Positions 22,908 through 32,393 are shown, counted from the stretch's first letter. The stretch: DNA of 36,151 bases from Spartinivicinus poritis (GCF_028858535.1 NZ_JAPMOU010000050.1:1-36151), one strand, 5' to 3'. Notes: generated by a model not told the origin, from the sequence alone. Numbers and translations are program-made.

Positions 22908-25034
22908 TTATTCCTTCAGTTTTATTTTGCTTTTGTTAAAGCTCCAATAAAACAATCCAACAAATGCACTCACCCCTATTATTGTTAGCCATATATTTTG
23001 CTGAGGCCACAACAATGACACACCACTTGCTAGTGCTACAAGCCGCTGCATCCAACTCAGTGTACTTTCTAAATAGCCTTCTAATGCAGCAGCTAAGGCA
23101 TAAATCCCTAATAAAGCAGTAATAAATACTGGTAATGCCTTACTTAAGTCACTGCTTAATAGTGGTGTATAAGCAAACAACAAAGGCACAATATATAAGC
23201 CTTTGGCTATTTTCCATGCGGCAAAGCCTGTTCTCATTGGGCTAGTTTTTGCAATAGCAGCAGCTGCAAATGCAGTTAAGCATACCGGCGGTGTTACATT
23301 GCTGTCTTGGGATAGCCAAAAAATAATCATATGGGCAGATAATAGTGCTAACGTCAATTGAGTAGGGTCGATAGCACTATCAATTAAAGTATTTTTTAAA
23401 TCAGCAGGTATTAACGCAATTAAAGCCTGCGCATCAGTTAATGACATTACACTACCAAACTGTTGTGCTTGTTCAGGTGCGACCAGCATTAACATAGGTT
23501 TGATTTGCTCTGGTATTTGACCGCTCATAAGCAACTCTAATAATTGTGCTTCAGCAATTAGATTATAAATTGCAGGGGCAGCCAGGGTAGCCAGAATAAT
23601 ATAAGACGCAGTTACAGGTAGGCCCATCCCCAAAATAAGTGATGCCAAAGCAACCAAAACGATGGTCACCAACAAACTACCACCAGCCCAATCAGTAATC
23701 ATTAATGAGAAAGTATTACCAACACCTGTTGTTGCGACTGTATTTACCACCAGGCCAATAGTAACCAATAGCATCGCTGTTGCAGCCATGTTTTTACTAC
23801 CCAATACCATAGCCTGGGTAACTTGAGGTAATTTCATTGGTGCAGCAGTTAGCCAAGTGCTGGCAATAACAACCAAAATACTAAAACCAGCGGCATAAGT
23901 TGGGGTAAAGCCATAAATTAACATCGCTACTAAGCTTGCTATTGGCAAGGTAAAATGCCAGCCTGATTTTAACAACTTCCCTATAGACTCTTGGTTTTCA
24001 TTTATTTTAGTTTCATCTGTTGCATGTAAGCCTTGTCGTTTGGCTTCAATTCTCACGAAAAAAGCAACGGATAAAAAATATAATAATGCTGGTAACGTCG
24101 CTGCCCCCATGATTTCTAAATAAGACAGCTGGGTATAGTTGGCCATAATAAATGCTCCAGCCCCCATTACTGGAGGCATTAACTGCCCACCAGTAGAAGC
24201 TGCAGCTTCTACTCCTGCCGCAAAACGAGCAGGAAAGCCAGCCTGCTTCATCAAAGGAATGGTAATAACGCCTGTTGATACTGTATTAGCAACCGATGAG
24301 CCAGACACAGACCCCATCAAGCCAGAGCCTAATACAGCAACAAAGCCAGGTCCACCAGTAAACCGCCCAGCAGCTGCTCGTGCTAATTTAATAATAAAAT
24401 CACCCGCCCCTGATTGAACTAAAAAAGAGCCAAATAAAATAAACATAAATACATAGCTCCAGGAAATTCTGGCAATAGGGCCAAACATTCCTTCAGGGCT
24501 GAAGTAGCTGCGATATAATAAGGTTTCTAAACTTAAGCCAGGAAAGTGAAAAGGACCTGATATGAGTTTTCCCCACCAAACAACATAGCTGAGGGCAACC
24601 AGGGTTAATACTGGAATAAACCATCCCATAGTACGACGGGTTAATTCAAGAGCCACCGTAATTGAGGCTATTGCCACCCACCAATCCCATTGTGACAGCT
24701 CTACACCACGCGCATATAACTGGTCTTCAAATAGAATTAAATAGCCAGCACTCACTACGACAATGCCGGCAAGAAAAACATCTACTATTTTCCAGCTTCT
24801 ACCCCCATCAGATTCATTCTTCACAATGGGTACAGTCAAAATACATAACAGCCCAAAACCGGAAAAATGAATAGCCGAAATCCAAAGCTCAGATAATGTA
24901 CTAAAAGTATTAAAATAAATATGTGTTAATGATAGTGCTATCGCTAAAAAATAGACTATATATCGGGTGTATTTTATCGAGTCTTGTGAAGACGCTCGAT
25001 ACTTATCCAAGGGCTCATTAATGGTATTGTACAT
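22908..25034 (-). CDS. TRAP transporter fused permease (4TM/12TM, TAXI type)
   Basis: A 708-residue inner-membrane protein that fuses the small (DctQ-like) and large (DctM-like) TRAP subunits, as is usual in TAXI systems. The first ~160 residues hold about four helices. The DctM part shows the repeats GSGLMGSVSGSSVANTVSTGVITIPLMKQAGF and VLVALASLILGMGLPVTASYIILATLAAPA, with GGQLMPPVMGAGAFIMA and NVTPPVCLTAFAAAAIA as the signature loops. It uses a sodium gradient with a periplasmic binding protein to import organic anions. The binding-protein gene is upstream in the same direction, separated by 223 bases that carry a hairpin. Substrate is unknown; TAXI systems have been linked to glutamate, 2-oxoglutarate and other dicarboxylates. 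Confidence 0.95.
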   Translation of the reverse strand: MYNTINEPLDKYRASSQDSIKYTRYIVYFLAIALSLTHIYFNTFSTLSELWISAIHFSGFGLLCILTVPIVKNESDGGRSWKIVDVFLAGIVVVSAGYLILFEDQLYARGVELSQWDWWVAIASITVALELTRRTMGWFIPVLTLVALSYVVWWGKLISGPFHFPGLSLETLLYRSYFSPEGMFGPIARISWSYVFMFILFGSFLVQSGAGDFIIKLARAAAGRFTGGPGFVAVLGSGLMGSVSGSSVANTVSTGVITIPLMKQAGFPARFAAGVEAAASTGGQLMPPVMGAGAFIMANYTQLSYLEIMGAATLPALLYFLSVAFFVRIEAKRQGLHATDETKINENQESIGKLLKSGWHFTLPIASLVAMLIYGFTPTYAAGFSILVVIASTWLTAAPMKLPQVTQAMVLGSKNMAATAMLLVTIGLVVNTVATTGVGNTFSLMITDWAGGSLLVTIVLVALASLILGMGLPVTASYIILATLAAPAIYNLIAEAQLLELLMSGQIPEQIKPMLMLVAPEQAQQFGSVMSLTDAQALIALIPADLKNTLIDSAIDPTQLTLALLSAHMIIFWLSQDSNVTPPVCLTAFAAAAIAKTSPMRTGFAAWKIAKGLYIVPLLFAYTPLLSSDLSKALPVFITALLGIYALAAALEGYLESTLSWMQRLVALASGVSLLWPQQNIWLTIIGVSAFVGLFYWSFNKSKIKLKE

Positions 25035-25190
25035 ACATACACCTCAATTGGTACTACTAACCACTTATGCCCTTTTTTATAGCCATACCTTTCGTTTTGG
25101 ATATATCAAGCTACTATTTTGAATTTTACTGATTATTTTATTATTCAACGAGCTTAGGGCACTTATAAATAATATAATTAAAGCTGTTCC

Positions 25191-25222
25191 ATATCGGATA
25201 TAATATTCAATATATCCGATAT
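25191..25222 (-). promoter_or_regulatory. Hairpin between TRAP binding-protein and permease genes
   Basis: ATATCGGATATA (25191-25202) pairs perfectly with TATATCCGATAT (25211-25222) around an 8-base loop, 36 bases past the binding-protein stop. It has no U-run in the direction of transcription. A hairpin here fits 3'-end protection that keeps binding-protein mRNA more abundant than permease mRNA. Confidence 0.6.
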
Positions 25223-25257
25223 ATTATTTTTTAATAATTGATGCAGAGCATTGCTAA

Positions 25258-26301
25258 TTACTGTAAATGACTAGGAATAGACACTCCTTTCTCTTTAAAG
25301 TATTTTGCAGCACCTGGATGCAGTGGCAAAGGCAAACCTTCAATCGCCTTATTTAAAGCCATTACTGTAGTTGCTTTATGAATACCATTTAAAAATGATA
25401 GGTTTTCATAAATGGTTTTTGTCAGCATATATACTGTTTGTTCAGGTACATCATCCCGTACAGCTAAAAAATTTGGTTGAGAAATAGTTTTTACTGACTT
25501 ACTTTGGCCATGGTAAGTGTTAGGTGGAATTTCATAGCGACTCCAAAGCTTATATTGCGCATTAATTTTGTCCAGCTGTTTATCAGTCACCTCTAAAATT
25601 CGCAGATTATCACCTGACTTTGCAAAAGCTCTGGTAACTGCACTAACAGGTACTCCAGCAGGTGTATTCATGCCATTAATTGACCCATTTTGCAAAGCAT
25701 CAGCACTCGGGCCATAGCCCATATAAGCGAGCGTAAATGTATTTGGGTTAATGCCAAGCTGACTCATAATATAACGGCCAGAACCTTCAGTGCCTGAATT
25801 ACGTTTACCTATTGAGAATTTTTTCCCATCCAGCTGTTTTAAATCATCTAATGAGCCACTCTTGGCTAACTTAGCATCAACAATAAAGTGTTCAACATTT
25901 TGCCAAAGCATGGTTATGGAACGCAGCTTTCTTTGAGCGCCTAAATTCTTCAGTTGTCCCTCACCTTTTTTAGCCCACGCACCATACAAGCCTTGTAATA
26001 TTGCAAACTGGGCTTCATTATCATTCATTAGTTTAATATTCTCACCAGAGCCTGCAGAGCTAATGGCTGATAGACTGATATTGTAACTTGGCTGTAACTT
26101 CACCTTAGTTAAAGTAGCTAAGGCAACACCTACTGGATAAAAAGTCCCTCCTGTTGAGGCAGTAGCCAGAATATAAGATTGCTCTTGCTCTGCATGTGCA
26201 AAGCCACCATTAAGTGTCAATAAGACAGCAGCAGTTGAACTGATAACTGTCTTTAAAAAAGACCGACGTTTTAAGAAAGCTCGCTTGTTAATTTTTATCA
26301 T
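25258..26301 (-). CDS. TAXI-family TRAP transporter solute-binding protein
   Basis: A 347-residue periplasmic protein. The signal has a twin-arginine-like core (KRRSFLKTV) before a hydrophobic stretch ending GGFAHA, so Tat export is possible. The family signature is ILATASTGGTFYPVGVALATLTK at the mature start, with SAGSGENIKLMNDNEAQFAILQ and IGKRNSGTEGSGRYIM forming the ligand cleft, and LHPGAAKYFKEKG near the end. It delivers solute to the fused permease encoded just downstream. Ligand cannot be read from sequence. Confidence 0.94.
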   Translation of the reverse strand: MIKINKRAFLKRRSFLKTVISSTAAVLLTLNGGFAHAEQEQSYILATASTGGTFYPVGVALATLTKVKLQPSYNISLSAISSAGSGENIKLMNDNEAQFAILQGLYGAWAKKGEGQLKNLGAQRKLRSITMLWQNVEHFIVDAKLAKSGSLDDLKQLDGKKFSIGKRNSGTEGSGRYIMSQLGINPNTFTLAYMGYGPSADALQNGSINGMNTPAGVPVSAVTRAFAKSGDNLRILEVTDKQLDKINAQYKLWSRYEIPPNTYHGQSKSVKTISQPNFLAVRDDVPEQTVYMLTKTIYENLSFLNGIHKATTVMALNKAIEGLPLPLHPGAAKYFKEKGVSIPSHLQ

Positions 26302-26961
26302 GTATTAACCTCTTTGTTATTACTTCCTAACTTCAAATGAAGGTTACTCTTTGCAAATGGCTTCATGCATTCCCTAAAGGCAACCTATGACAAACCTAGT
26401 AGGCAACCCTCATGCCAACCAAAGGCAAGCTGTAACCATTTGAAAATTAAAAGATTTTAAAACCAATCAAGAAAGATTGGCAAAATATTGCTGAATAAAG
26501 CCTGTTTGTATGAGCCATTTTTTGCTTATCCTCATTACTTATTTGTTACATACAGATACTACTACTTTAGAATACCTTTACATACATATAGCAAACCAAG
26601 CCTTTATAAAAGTATAAGACAGTATAAGGTGGTTATAGGAGTAATCCTGCATAAGCAAATTTCTGCCTATCTATCCCAACAGCATACTCACTTAGCAATA
26701 CTATATTGCCTATGGATTCTCAGTATTATCATATAAATCAATTCGAGTAGTTGTTGCACACTGAAAAACTACAGTCATAGTTTGGTAAAACATCAGGTTT
26801 CAATGTGACACGCTACAGAGTACTTTGGTCATATCTTTCGACAGTACAGCTTAAGTTAACGATTATTACTGCGATCATTTATGAAGTATTACAGCACTGA
26901 ACGTATACACTCACTAGCAAAAAGATGTCGCCAGTCGATTTTGAAATCTCTCAAATGATAG

Positions 26962-26981
26962 CCACCTGCTGAAGTAGGTGG
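26962..26981 (+). terminator. GC-rich hairpin followed by TTTT
   Basis: CCACCTGC (26962-26969) pairs with GTAGGTGG (26974-26981), one G-U pair, around a TGAA loop, then TTTT. No plus-strand gene ends here, so it may be a remnant of a lost gene, the end hairpin of an IS200/IS605-type element, or an sRNA terminator. Confidence 0.45.
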
Positions 26982-27106
26982 TTTTGGGCGGAAAATAAAA
27001 GTACCCAACAGAGTCGACCAGAACAATGTTTGCTGAAAAACAACTAGTCAGCTCTGATAACAGTGATTTAAAACATATCAATTTGCGACATTAGTAATCG
27101 TTAACG

Positions 27107-27133
27107 TTGATAAAATATTGCTAAATTTATATT
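27107..27133 (+). promoter_or_regulatory. Candidate sigma-70 promoter of the oxoamine synthase unit
   Basis: TTGATA (27107-27112) and TATATT (27128-27133) are separated by 15 bases, slightly short; TATTTT at 27130-27135 gives 17. The palindrome CGTTAACG (27099-27106) directly abuts the -35 and could be an operator. Confidence 0.35.
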
Positions 27134-27193
27134 TTATCCAAAGCATGATAATAAATAGCAATTATTCTAGTGTCATAACTTACGGAGTATCGA

Positions 27194-28426
27194 GTGTTAA
27201 CAAGGAATAGAAGTTTTCTTTATGAGAATAGCTTTTTAAGGAAAAAATTAGGGTTATATAACTGGCTTCACAAAACTGATAACTTAAAGGTAGCACCACG
27301 TACCTGTAAAATAGGCGATAATGCAACTGTTATAGCCTCAATTGATAATAATTCAAATAACCGTGAATTAATTCATTTAGGCTCGTACAATTATTCAGGC
27401 CTTAGTGGTAACCACGAAGTAATTGCTGCAGCTCAAGAAAGTTTAAATGATTATGGTACTTCTACTTCGGGAGTTAGACTGCTTAATGGAACAACAGATC
27501 TACATATTCAATTAGAAGATAAGGTTGCTGAGTTTCTAGGCACTGAAGCCTCTGCTGCCTTTAGTAGTGGTTATGATGCAAATACAGCGACTCTCTCTAC
27601 TTTGATCTCACCTGAAGATATCGTCTTTTCAGACCAGCTAAATCACAAGTCTATTAACGAAGGACTTCAGCTTTCTGGAGCTGTTGTCAAAAGATATAAG
27701 CATAACGATATGGAGCACCTAAAGTTTCGTCTCCAATCTTATCCAAGAGAACAGCGAAAATTTATTGTCACTGATGGTGTATTCAGTATGGATGGTGATA
27801 TTTGTAAACTTCCCCAGTTAATTGATCTTGCTGAGACCTATCATGCTTTCTTAATTATTGATGATGCTCATGCCATTGGTAGTATCGGCACTTGCGGTAG
27901 AGGCACCGCTTCATATTACGGGGACCTGGCTTCTCATGTTGATATTATAACTGGCAGTTTCAGCAAAGGCATTCCTGCAATTGGTGGTTATGTAGCCGGC
28001 TCTTTGGAAGCAATTAATCTTATTAAATATGCTTCTGGTCCTTTCATATTTTCTGCTTCATTGCCAGTTCCTATTGTATCAGCTATTTTAAAGTCAATTG
28101 AAATTTTAGAGTCTAGACCAGAAATTCAAGAAGATCTCAATAGAAAAACCAATTATTTTCGTCAAACATTACAACAATTAAGTTTTGACACAATGAATTC
28201 GGAGACACCTATAGTTCCCATATTGATAAAAGATCAACAATTAACCTTTGAGTTTGTTAAATTACTCCATCTAAATGGTATTTTTGTTAATCCTGTTTGT
28301 TATCCAGCAGTTTCAGCTAATGCAAACCGAATTAGAACAAATATCAGCACAGCCTTATCTTATCAACAACTTGATACTGCTATCAGTGCATTTGAAAAAA
28401 TCGGTAAACAGCTAAAAATAATTTAA
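27194..28426 (+). CDS. Alpha-oxoamine synthase-like PLP enzyme
   Basis: A 410-residue fold-type I PLP enzyme of the group containing 8-amino-7-oxononanoate synthase, 2-amino-3-ketobutyrate ligase, serine palmitoyltransferase and CqsA. These join an amino acid to an acyl thioester with loss of CO2. Visible motifs are NYSGLSGNHEV, GTSTSGVRLLNGT (88-100), the PLP-stacking His in LNHKS (151), the PLP-N1 Asp and His in IIDDAHAIG (224, 226), and the Schiff-base Lys258 in GSFSKGIPAIGGYVAG. It starts at GTG with GGAG six bases upstream. No bio genes are near, so biotin synthesis is unlikely. It is followed by a FAD amine oxidase gene after 45 bases, pointing to a dedicated small-molecule pathway. Confidence 0.88.
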   Translation: MLTRNRSFLYENSFLRKKLGLYNWLHKTDNLKVAPRTCKIGDNATVIASIDNNSNNRELIHLGSYNYSGLSGNHEVIAAAQESLNDYGTSTSGVRLLNGTTDLHIQLEDKVAEFLGTEASAAFSSGYDANTATLSTLISPEDIVFSDQLNHKSINEGLQLSGAVVKRYKHNDMEHLKFRLQSYPREQRKFIVTDGVFSMDGDICKLPQLIDLAETYHAFLIIDDAHAIGSIGTCGRGTASYYGDLASHVDIITGSFSKGIPAIGGYVAGSLEAINLIKYASGPFIFSASLPVPIVSAILKSIEILESRPEIQEDLNRKTNYFRQTLQQLSFDTMNSETPIVPILIKDQQLTFEFVKLLHLNGIFVNPVCYPAVSANANRIRTNISTALSYQQLDTAISAFEKIGKQLKII

Positions 28427-28471
28427 ACATTAATAAACACTTTGAAAACAATTAAAAGGAATTATATTTTT

Positions 28472-29950
28472 ATGAATCAATATGACATTATTATCGTTGG
28501 TAATGGAGTCCTTGGTCTATCAACGGCAATTGCCTTAGGTTTAGAGGATACAGCACTAAACATTGCTGTCGTCGGTTCTCAAGACAGACAAACAGCAGCC
28601 ACACCTGCTGCAGGTGCTATGATCAGCTGCTTTGGAGAAATCACTGAAACTCTAATAAAATCAAAATATGGAAATAAAAAGGTAGCTTTTGCTCATCAAG
28701 CTATTTCAATGTGGAATAGCTGGTTAGATCAGATTAATCAATTTAGCGACAACAATCCACTAGAAGTCAAGTGGGGTACTTATTTAATTAATAATTCGCA
28801 AGGCTCTAGCCTCGATGATAATAACTACGATGCTATTGTTAATAAAATGAGGGAGTATAATGCACCAATCGAAGAGGTTGCCCCAAAAGATATAGTAGGG
28901 TTAAATCCAAAGCCTTCAGCGAGACCTATTCGAAGTATTCTTATCAAAGAAGATGGATATATAGATCCAAATGCTTTACTACAAAGAATGGAATTTGCCT
29001 GTCAGCAACTGAATAATATCACTTTAGTTAATGAAAGAGCCCATGCAGTTTGTTATGACAGCCAACAGGTTAATGGTGTGATTTTATCTAATAATGAGCA
29101 GCTAAAAGCCAATCGAGTTTTACTTGCTTCAGGCATAGGCACACAACATCTAATTGATAAAATACCTGAGCTAAAATTCCGTATTCCTCGCCTATTTGCC
29201 TGTGGAGGTAACGCTGTCTTACTTAGCACAGAAGCAGCTTACTTTGCAGATGGAGCACCTGAAGCGGAAATTAACCCTCATGTAATTAGAACACCAAATA
29301 GAGCATTTGCTTGTGGTTTACATCAAGTTCCCAGAGGAGAAAAAAGTGCTTACATCGGCGCAACTAATTGGGCAACACAACGTCCTTTTGTAAAACCCAA
29401 TGTCAGTGATGCATTCTTTCTATTAGAGTGTGCTATGGAACAGCTAAATGAAAACTATGTTTGGGCCCAAATTTGTGACTGGTATTCAGGTAATCGACCG
29501 GTTAGTGCTGATACGTTCCCACTGATAGGAAGAACCTCTTTAGATGGTTTATGGCTAATGACTGGCACCTTTAGAGATGGCTTGTCACTTTCACCGTTAC
29601 TTGCCAAAGACATGGCTAATAAATTATTGAATAAAGAGCCACTATGCGAGGAGCTTTTTTCCCCCGAACGAGAACCAATACAAGTGTGGACTAAACAAGA
29701 AGCAATTTTTGAGGTGGCTAAGCATATTGAAGCAGCAGTATATGAGCACCAAGTAGTAACAGCAACTAAATTTGGTTTTCATCATGTAGCAGGTATATGG
29801 ATGATGGAAGGACTTTCAAAAATATACGAACAAATAGAAGGAAACTATGTCCTTCCACCTGAACTAGCACCAATGGTAGAAGTTTCAAGGGAAAAGATGA
29901 TTCCTTATTTTAATGAGTATTATGCTAATGTTGCAAAAGCATGGAGTTAA
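28472..29950 (+). CDS. FAD-dependent amine/amino-acid oxidase (DAO family)
   Basis: A 492-residue flavoenzyme. The dinucleotide-binding motif is at the N-terminus (IIIVGNGVLGLSTAIALG, G10-x-G12-x-x-G15), and SGIGTQHLIDKIP and LWLMTGTFRDGLSLSPLLAKDMANKLL are typical of glycine/sarcosine-oxidase-like DAO proteins. About 100 extra residues follow the usual end of the domain (from about 390), with a helical, charged composition; this extension is not part of standard glycine oxidases. I used the ATG at 28472, eleven bases after AAAGGA; an in-frame TTG at 28442 would add ten residues. Given the upstream synthase, oxidation of the resulting amino ketone or amino acid is a reasonable inference. Confidence 0.82.
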   Translation: MNQYDIIIVGNGVLGLSTAIALGLEDTALNIAVVGSQDRQTAATPAAGAMISCFGEITETLIKSKYGNKKVAFAHQAISMWNSWLDQINQFSDNNPLEVKWGTYLINNSQGSSLDDNNYDAIVNKMREYNAPIEEVAPKDIVGLNPKPSARPIRSILIKEDGYIDPNALLQRMEFACQQLNNITLVNERAHAVCYDSQQVNGVILSNNEQLKANRVLLASGIGTQHLIDKIPELKFRIPRLFACGGNAVLLSTEAAYFADGAPEAEINPHVIRTPNRAFACGLHQVPRGEKSAYIGATNWATQRPFVKPNVSDAFFLLECAMEQLNENYVWAQICDWYSGNRPVSADTFPLIGRTSLDGLWLMTGTFRDGLSLSPLLAKDMANKLLNKEPLCEELFSPEREPIQVWTKQEAIFEVAKHIEAAVYEHQVVTATKFGFHHVAGIWMMEGLSKIYEQIEGNYVLPPELAPMVEVSREKMIPYFNEYYANVAKAWS

Positions 29951-30078
29951 GCACTACTCATGTAACAGTTTTAGCGTAAATACGTAAGTGAGACTGTCAA
30001 ATTGGACTTATATAATAGTTAAAGCCCGGCTCTAAATTGCGACTAGTGGTCCATACGTAAAGTTGAGGAACAATATTC

Positions 30079-30116
30079 AAAGCCGGTTGTTTTTTATACA
30101 AAAGCTAACCGGCTTT
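30079..30116 (+). terminator. Terminator-like hairpin after the FAD oxidase gene
   Basis: AAAGCCGGTT (30079-30088) pairs perfectly with AACCGGCTTT (30107-30116) around an 18-base loop that itself contains TTTTTT. No U-run follows the right arm. It lies 128 bases after the stop at 29950. Confidence 0.6.
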
Positions 30117-30173
30117 GGTCTGATAAGGTAGACTCTTAGCTATTTTTGACTATCCAAAGGGTGGATTATATAT

Positions 30174-30195
30174 CAAAAAAACCGTCCAATGGACG
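30174..30195 (-). terminator. Rho-independent terminator of the lectin/protease gene
   Basis: On the minus strand CGTCC pairs with GGACG (30183-30195) around a 3-base loop and is followed by G and seven T (30175-30181 are A on the plus strand). It lies 23 bases past the stop at 30219. Confidence 0.7.
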
Positions 30196-30218
30196 ATCTT
30201 CTATAGAAACCTTAACCG

Positions 30219-31856
30219 TTATTTACACTGTGGTTTCTGATGCATCACTTCACTAAATGCATCAAAAAGGTCTTTACCAACAGGGTTTGTAAAACCATGC
30301 ATGGACCAAGATAAAGCCATTGATAACCCATGACTACGATATTGACTCCATGTATCAGGCATTGTAGATTCATTGGTTACATGATAAATAGCCATATTGT
30401 CGTATGCTTTCAATGCTTGATCAATTCTGTTTTGATCATTAGTTCCATGAGCTTTTAAGTCTAATAAATATTTTTTCACATCATGTACGATTGACTCTTT
30501 ATGATGCTTTTGTGGTATTAAGTCTCCCTGAATACCTTTTAAACTACAAACAAACTGATCTACCTTCTTAGATTCAAATAAAGTTTTAGACTTTTGTGTC
30601 GAGCCTCCAGCTCTATAAGGTCCAACTTGTTTATTGTAATTGTATTTTTTAATTCTATTAAATTGATTTACAAGAATATCTTTAACATCTAATTTAGCAT
30701 CGAATTCGTCAGGATAATGATTCTCTGGAAGAAAACGTACATACTTTTCACCCTTCCAGTCACTCTTCATACCTCCAGATAGAAACTCAGAAGCAGCAAT
30801 ATAGTCAGCATAAGGTGCCAAATTACTAATATTGGCCCAGGTTGCTTCGTTACAAATACTTGATAAATCTAACATAGCTAGCTTCTGACCTGATACTGCT
30901 ATTATATGTTTTAGCAATTCTCTTGTATCATCTGATTTTAATCTTCTTTCAAATAGTGCTCCACGTCCTGCAGAACCATGCCCATGTACCAAAAAACTAA
31001 AACGTAAGCTCTTATTTGGATAGGTTTTCTTTTCTTTTGCAACTATGGCATCAAAATATTCTTTAAAGAACATTAATAATTGTTTACTGTGCTTAATGGA
31101 TAACTGATCATCTCTTCGATCATCATTATGAACTGTAGATGCTTTTACCATGATATTACTTGGATCAAATGAACGGCGGCCACGTGTAAATGGTTTATCA
31201 TTACCTAAGTCATAGCCTTCTACTTTATCTAAATAAATGACTGCATTGTAAAGTTTAAAGTCACCTTTTTCTCTCACATCACTTTGTCCTTCCCAAGCAC
31301 GATTATTATATTCACCCCATGTATTGACAGAAATGATGATGTCGCGAGTATTGCTAATATTTGTAGGCTTATTGGGTTTGTCTGGAGTTGTAGGGTTGTC
31401 TGATTTAACCCATTGCCACTGCTGGTTTTGTCCACCATGAAATTGCCACACACCGATCAATTGTCGGTCAGCATAGTAGTCTAAGACCATATAAGGGTTA
31501 TATTGGTTTTGTATTGTGCCCTGTGACCAGCGCCAGCGCTGGTACATTTCTTCATTACATTGAGTAATATAAGCAGTTTTCTCATAAGTAACATTGCTGC
31601 CTACTTCTAAACATTTTTCCGGCGCATTCTTAGGATGAAGGCGTCCTAATTTATCCATACGCCACTGTTGGCTTCCACTGCTATCACATGTGAGAGGAAG
31701 AACTGGTGTGTTATCTGCAGAATGTGCCTCTTGGACCCCTAAGCATATACCACTGGCTGATTTTAATACTTGGTATAGTGCAGTATTATTCGCTAAAAGA
31801 GTTGAAGACACAGCTAAACTGAGTGTTGCAAGTGAAAGTAAGTAAAGAGTTTTCAT
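30219..31856 (-). CDS. Secreted ricin-B-lectin protein with clostripain-like (C11) domain
   Basis: A 545-residue exported protein. Signal peptide: MKTLYLLSLATLSLAVSSTLLA. Residues about 25-150 form a ricin-type beta-trefoil with three Q-x-W repeats (SQQWRMD, YQRWRW, NQQWQW). A Pro/Thr/Lys linker (155-166) leads to a region that looks like a caspase-fold peptidase of the clostripain family: FLVHGHGSAGRG (288-299; candidate catalytic His291/293) and MLDLSSICNEATWANISNLAPYADYIAASE (328-357; candidate Cys335), where ADYxxASE is characteristic of C11. I placed the start at 31856 because AAGGAG lies nine bases upstream; upstream ATGs would bury the signal. Probable role: carbohydrate-targeted extracellular protease, inferred. 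Confidence 0.8.
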   Translation of the reverse strand: MKTLYLLSLATLSLAVSSTLLANNTALYQVLKSASGICLGVQEAHSADNTPVLPLTCDSSGSQQWRMDKLGRLHPKNAPEKCLEVGSNVTYEKTAYITQCNEEMYQRWRWSQGTIQNQYNPYMVLDYYADRQLIGVWQFHGGQNQQWQWVKSDNPTTPDKPNKPTNISNTRDIIISVNTWGEYNNRAWEGQSDVREKGDFKLYNAVIYLDKVEGYDLGNDKPFTRGRRSFDPSNIMVKASTVHNDDRRDDQLSIKHSKQLLMFFKEYFDAIVAKEKKTYPNKSLRFSFLVHGHGSAGRGALFERRLKSDDTRELLKHIIAVSGQKLAMLDLSSICNEATWANISNLAPYADYIAASEFLSGGMKSDWKGEKYVRFLPENHYPDEFDAKLDVKDILVNQFNRIKKYNYNKQVGPYRAGGSTQKSKTLFESKKVDQFVCSLKGIQGDLIPQKHHKESIVHDVKKYLLDLKAHGTNDQNRIDQALKAYDNMAIYHVTNESTMPDTWSQYRSHGLSMALSWSMHGFTNPVGKDLFDAFSEVMHQKPQCK

Positions 31857-32393
31857 GAAAGACATCTCCTTAGTCGAAGTCGAGTATTTTGATAATTTAA
31901 AAAGTTGGTTTTCAATAGAAGTATTAATATTTCTCAATCAAATAAATGAATGAAGAGCCATTTTAAAAAATAAAGTTCAAAAACGTTAAATATATTTATT
32001 TTTGACTTTCAAACAGATAGAAAAATAAAGACCCAAAATATTAATATACTTATTTAATACAAAGAGAGTTTAAAGTAGTAGTCAACTAAAAAAGTAGTTT
32101 GAGTTATCAGTTTTTATTACAATTGTCACTGTTGTGTAAAGAGCTTGTATAAACCAACCTCTATCATGAATTCTAAGTGAACAAACCTTAACTTTAGTTG
32201 AAAGAATTATTTTTACTGCTCATTTTCCCTGAGCATCGAAAGTTAGCTGGTTTCAGCCTATTCTGTAATTAGAGTTAAGTCCTTGGTAAATGCTGCCAAT
32301 GAGTTGACCATATTGGGGTCAGCCATTTCCAAAGCTATCATATAGGACATCATCAATAGTGATAGGAGTATACAAAGTAACAGTTACGGCTAT
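31857..32393. other. AT-rich intergenic region, no gene seen
   Basis: Contains the promoter region of the lectin/protease gene on the minus strand. A 31-codon minus-strand frame (32258-32353) reads like real protein (IALEMADPNMVNSLAAFTKDL) and may be the tail of a lost gene, but is too short to call. A 73-bp MITE-like element begins at 32394. Confidence 0.5.

Larger units (their letters stand above)
26302..27193. other. Long intergenic region between TRAP and oxoamine synthase genes
   Basis: Nearly 900 bases without a convincing gene. The left part should hold the promoter of the minus-strand TRAP genes. An 82-codon TTG-started frame at 26488-26736 has a composition of AT-rich filler (many Tyr, Leu, Ile) and no family. 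A hairpin lies at 26962-26981, a ~20-bp imperfect inverted repeat pair brackets 26855-27105, and a candidate promoter lies just before the next gene. Confidence 0.6.

Noticed and set aside
24139-24417. 92-codon plus-strand frame inside the TRAP permease gene
   Set aside because: Shadow of conserved permease sequence; Ala/Pro-rich artefact.
26480-26496. TGGCAAAATATTGCT as a second sigma-54 promoter
   Set aside because: Only nine bases lie between GG and GC instead of the required ten, and no gene follows.
26488-26736. Plus-strand open frame of 82 codons from a TTG
   Set aside because: Tyr/Leu/Ile-rich filler composition, weak start, no family resemblance.
32258-32353. 31-codon minus-strand frame with protein-like sequence
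   Set aside because: Too short to support as a gene; possibly the tail of a lost gene, mentioned in the intergenic entry only.
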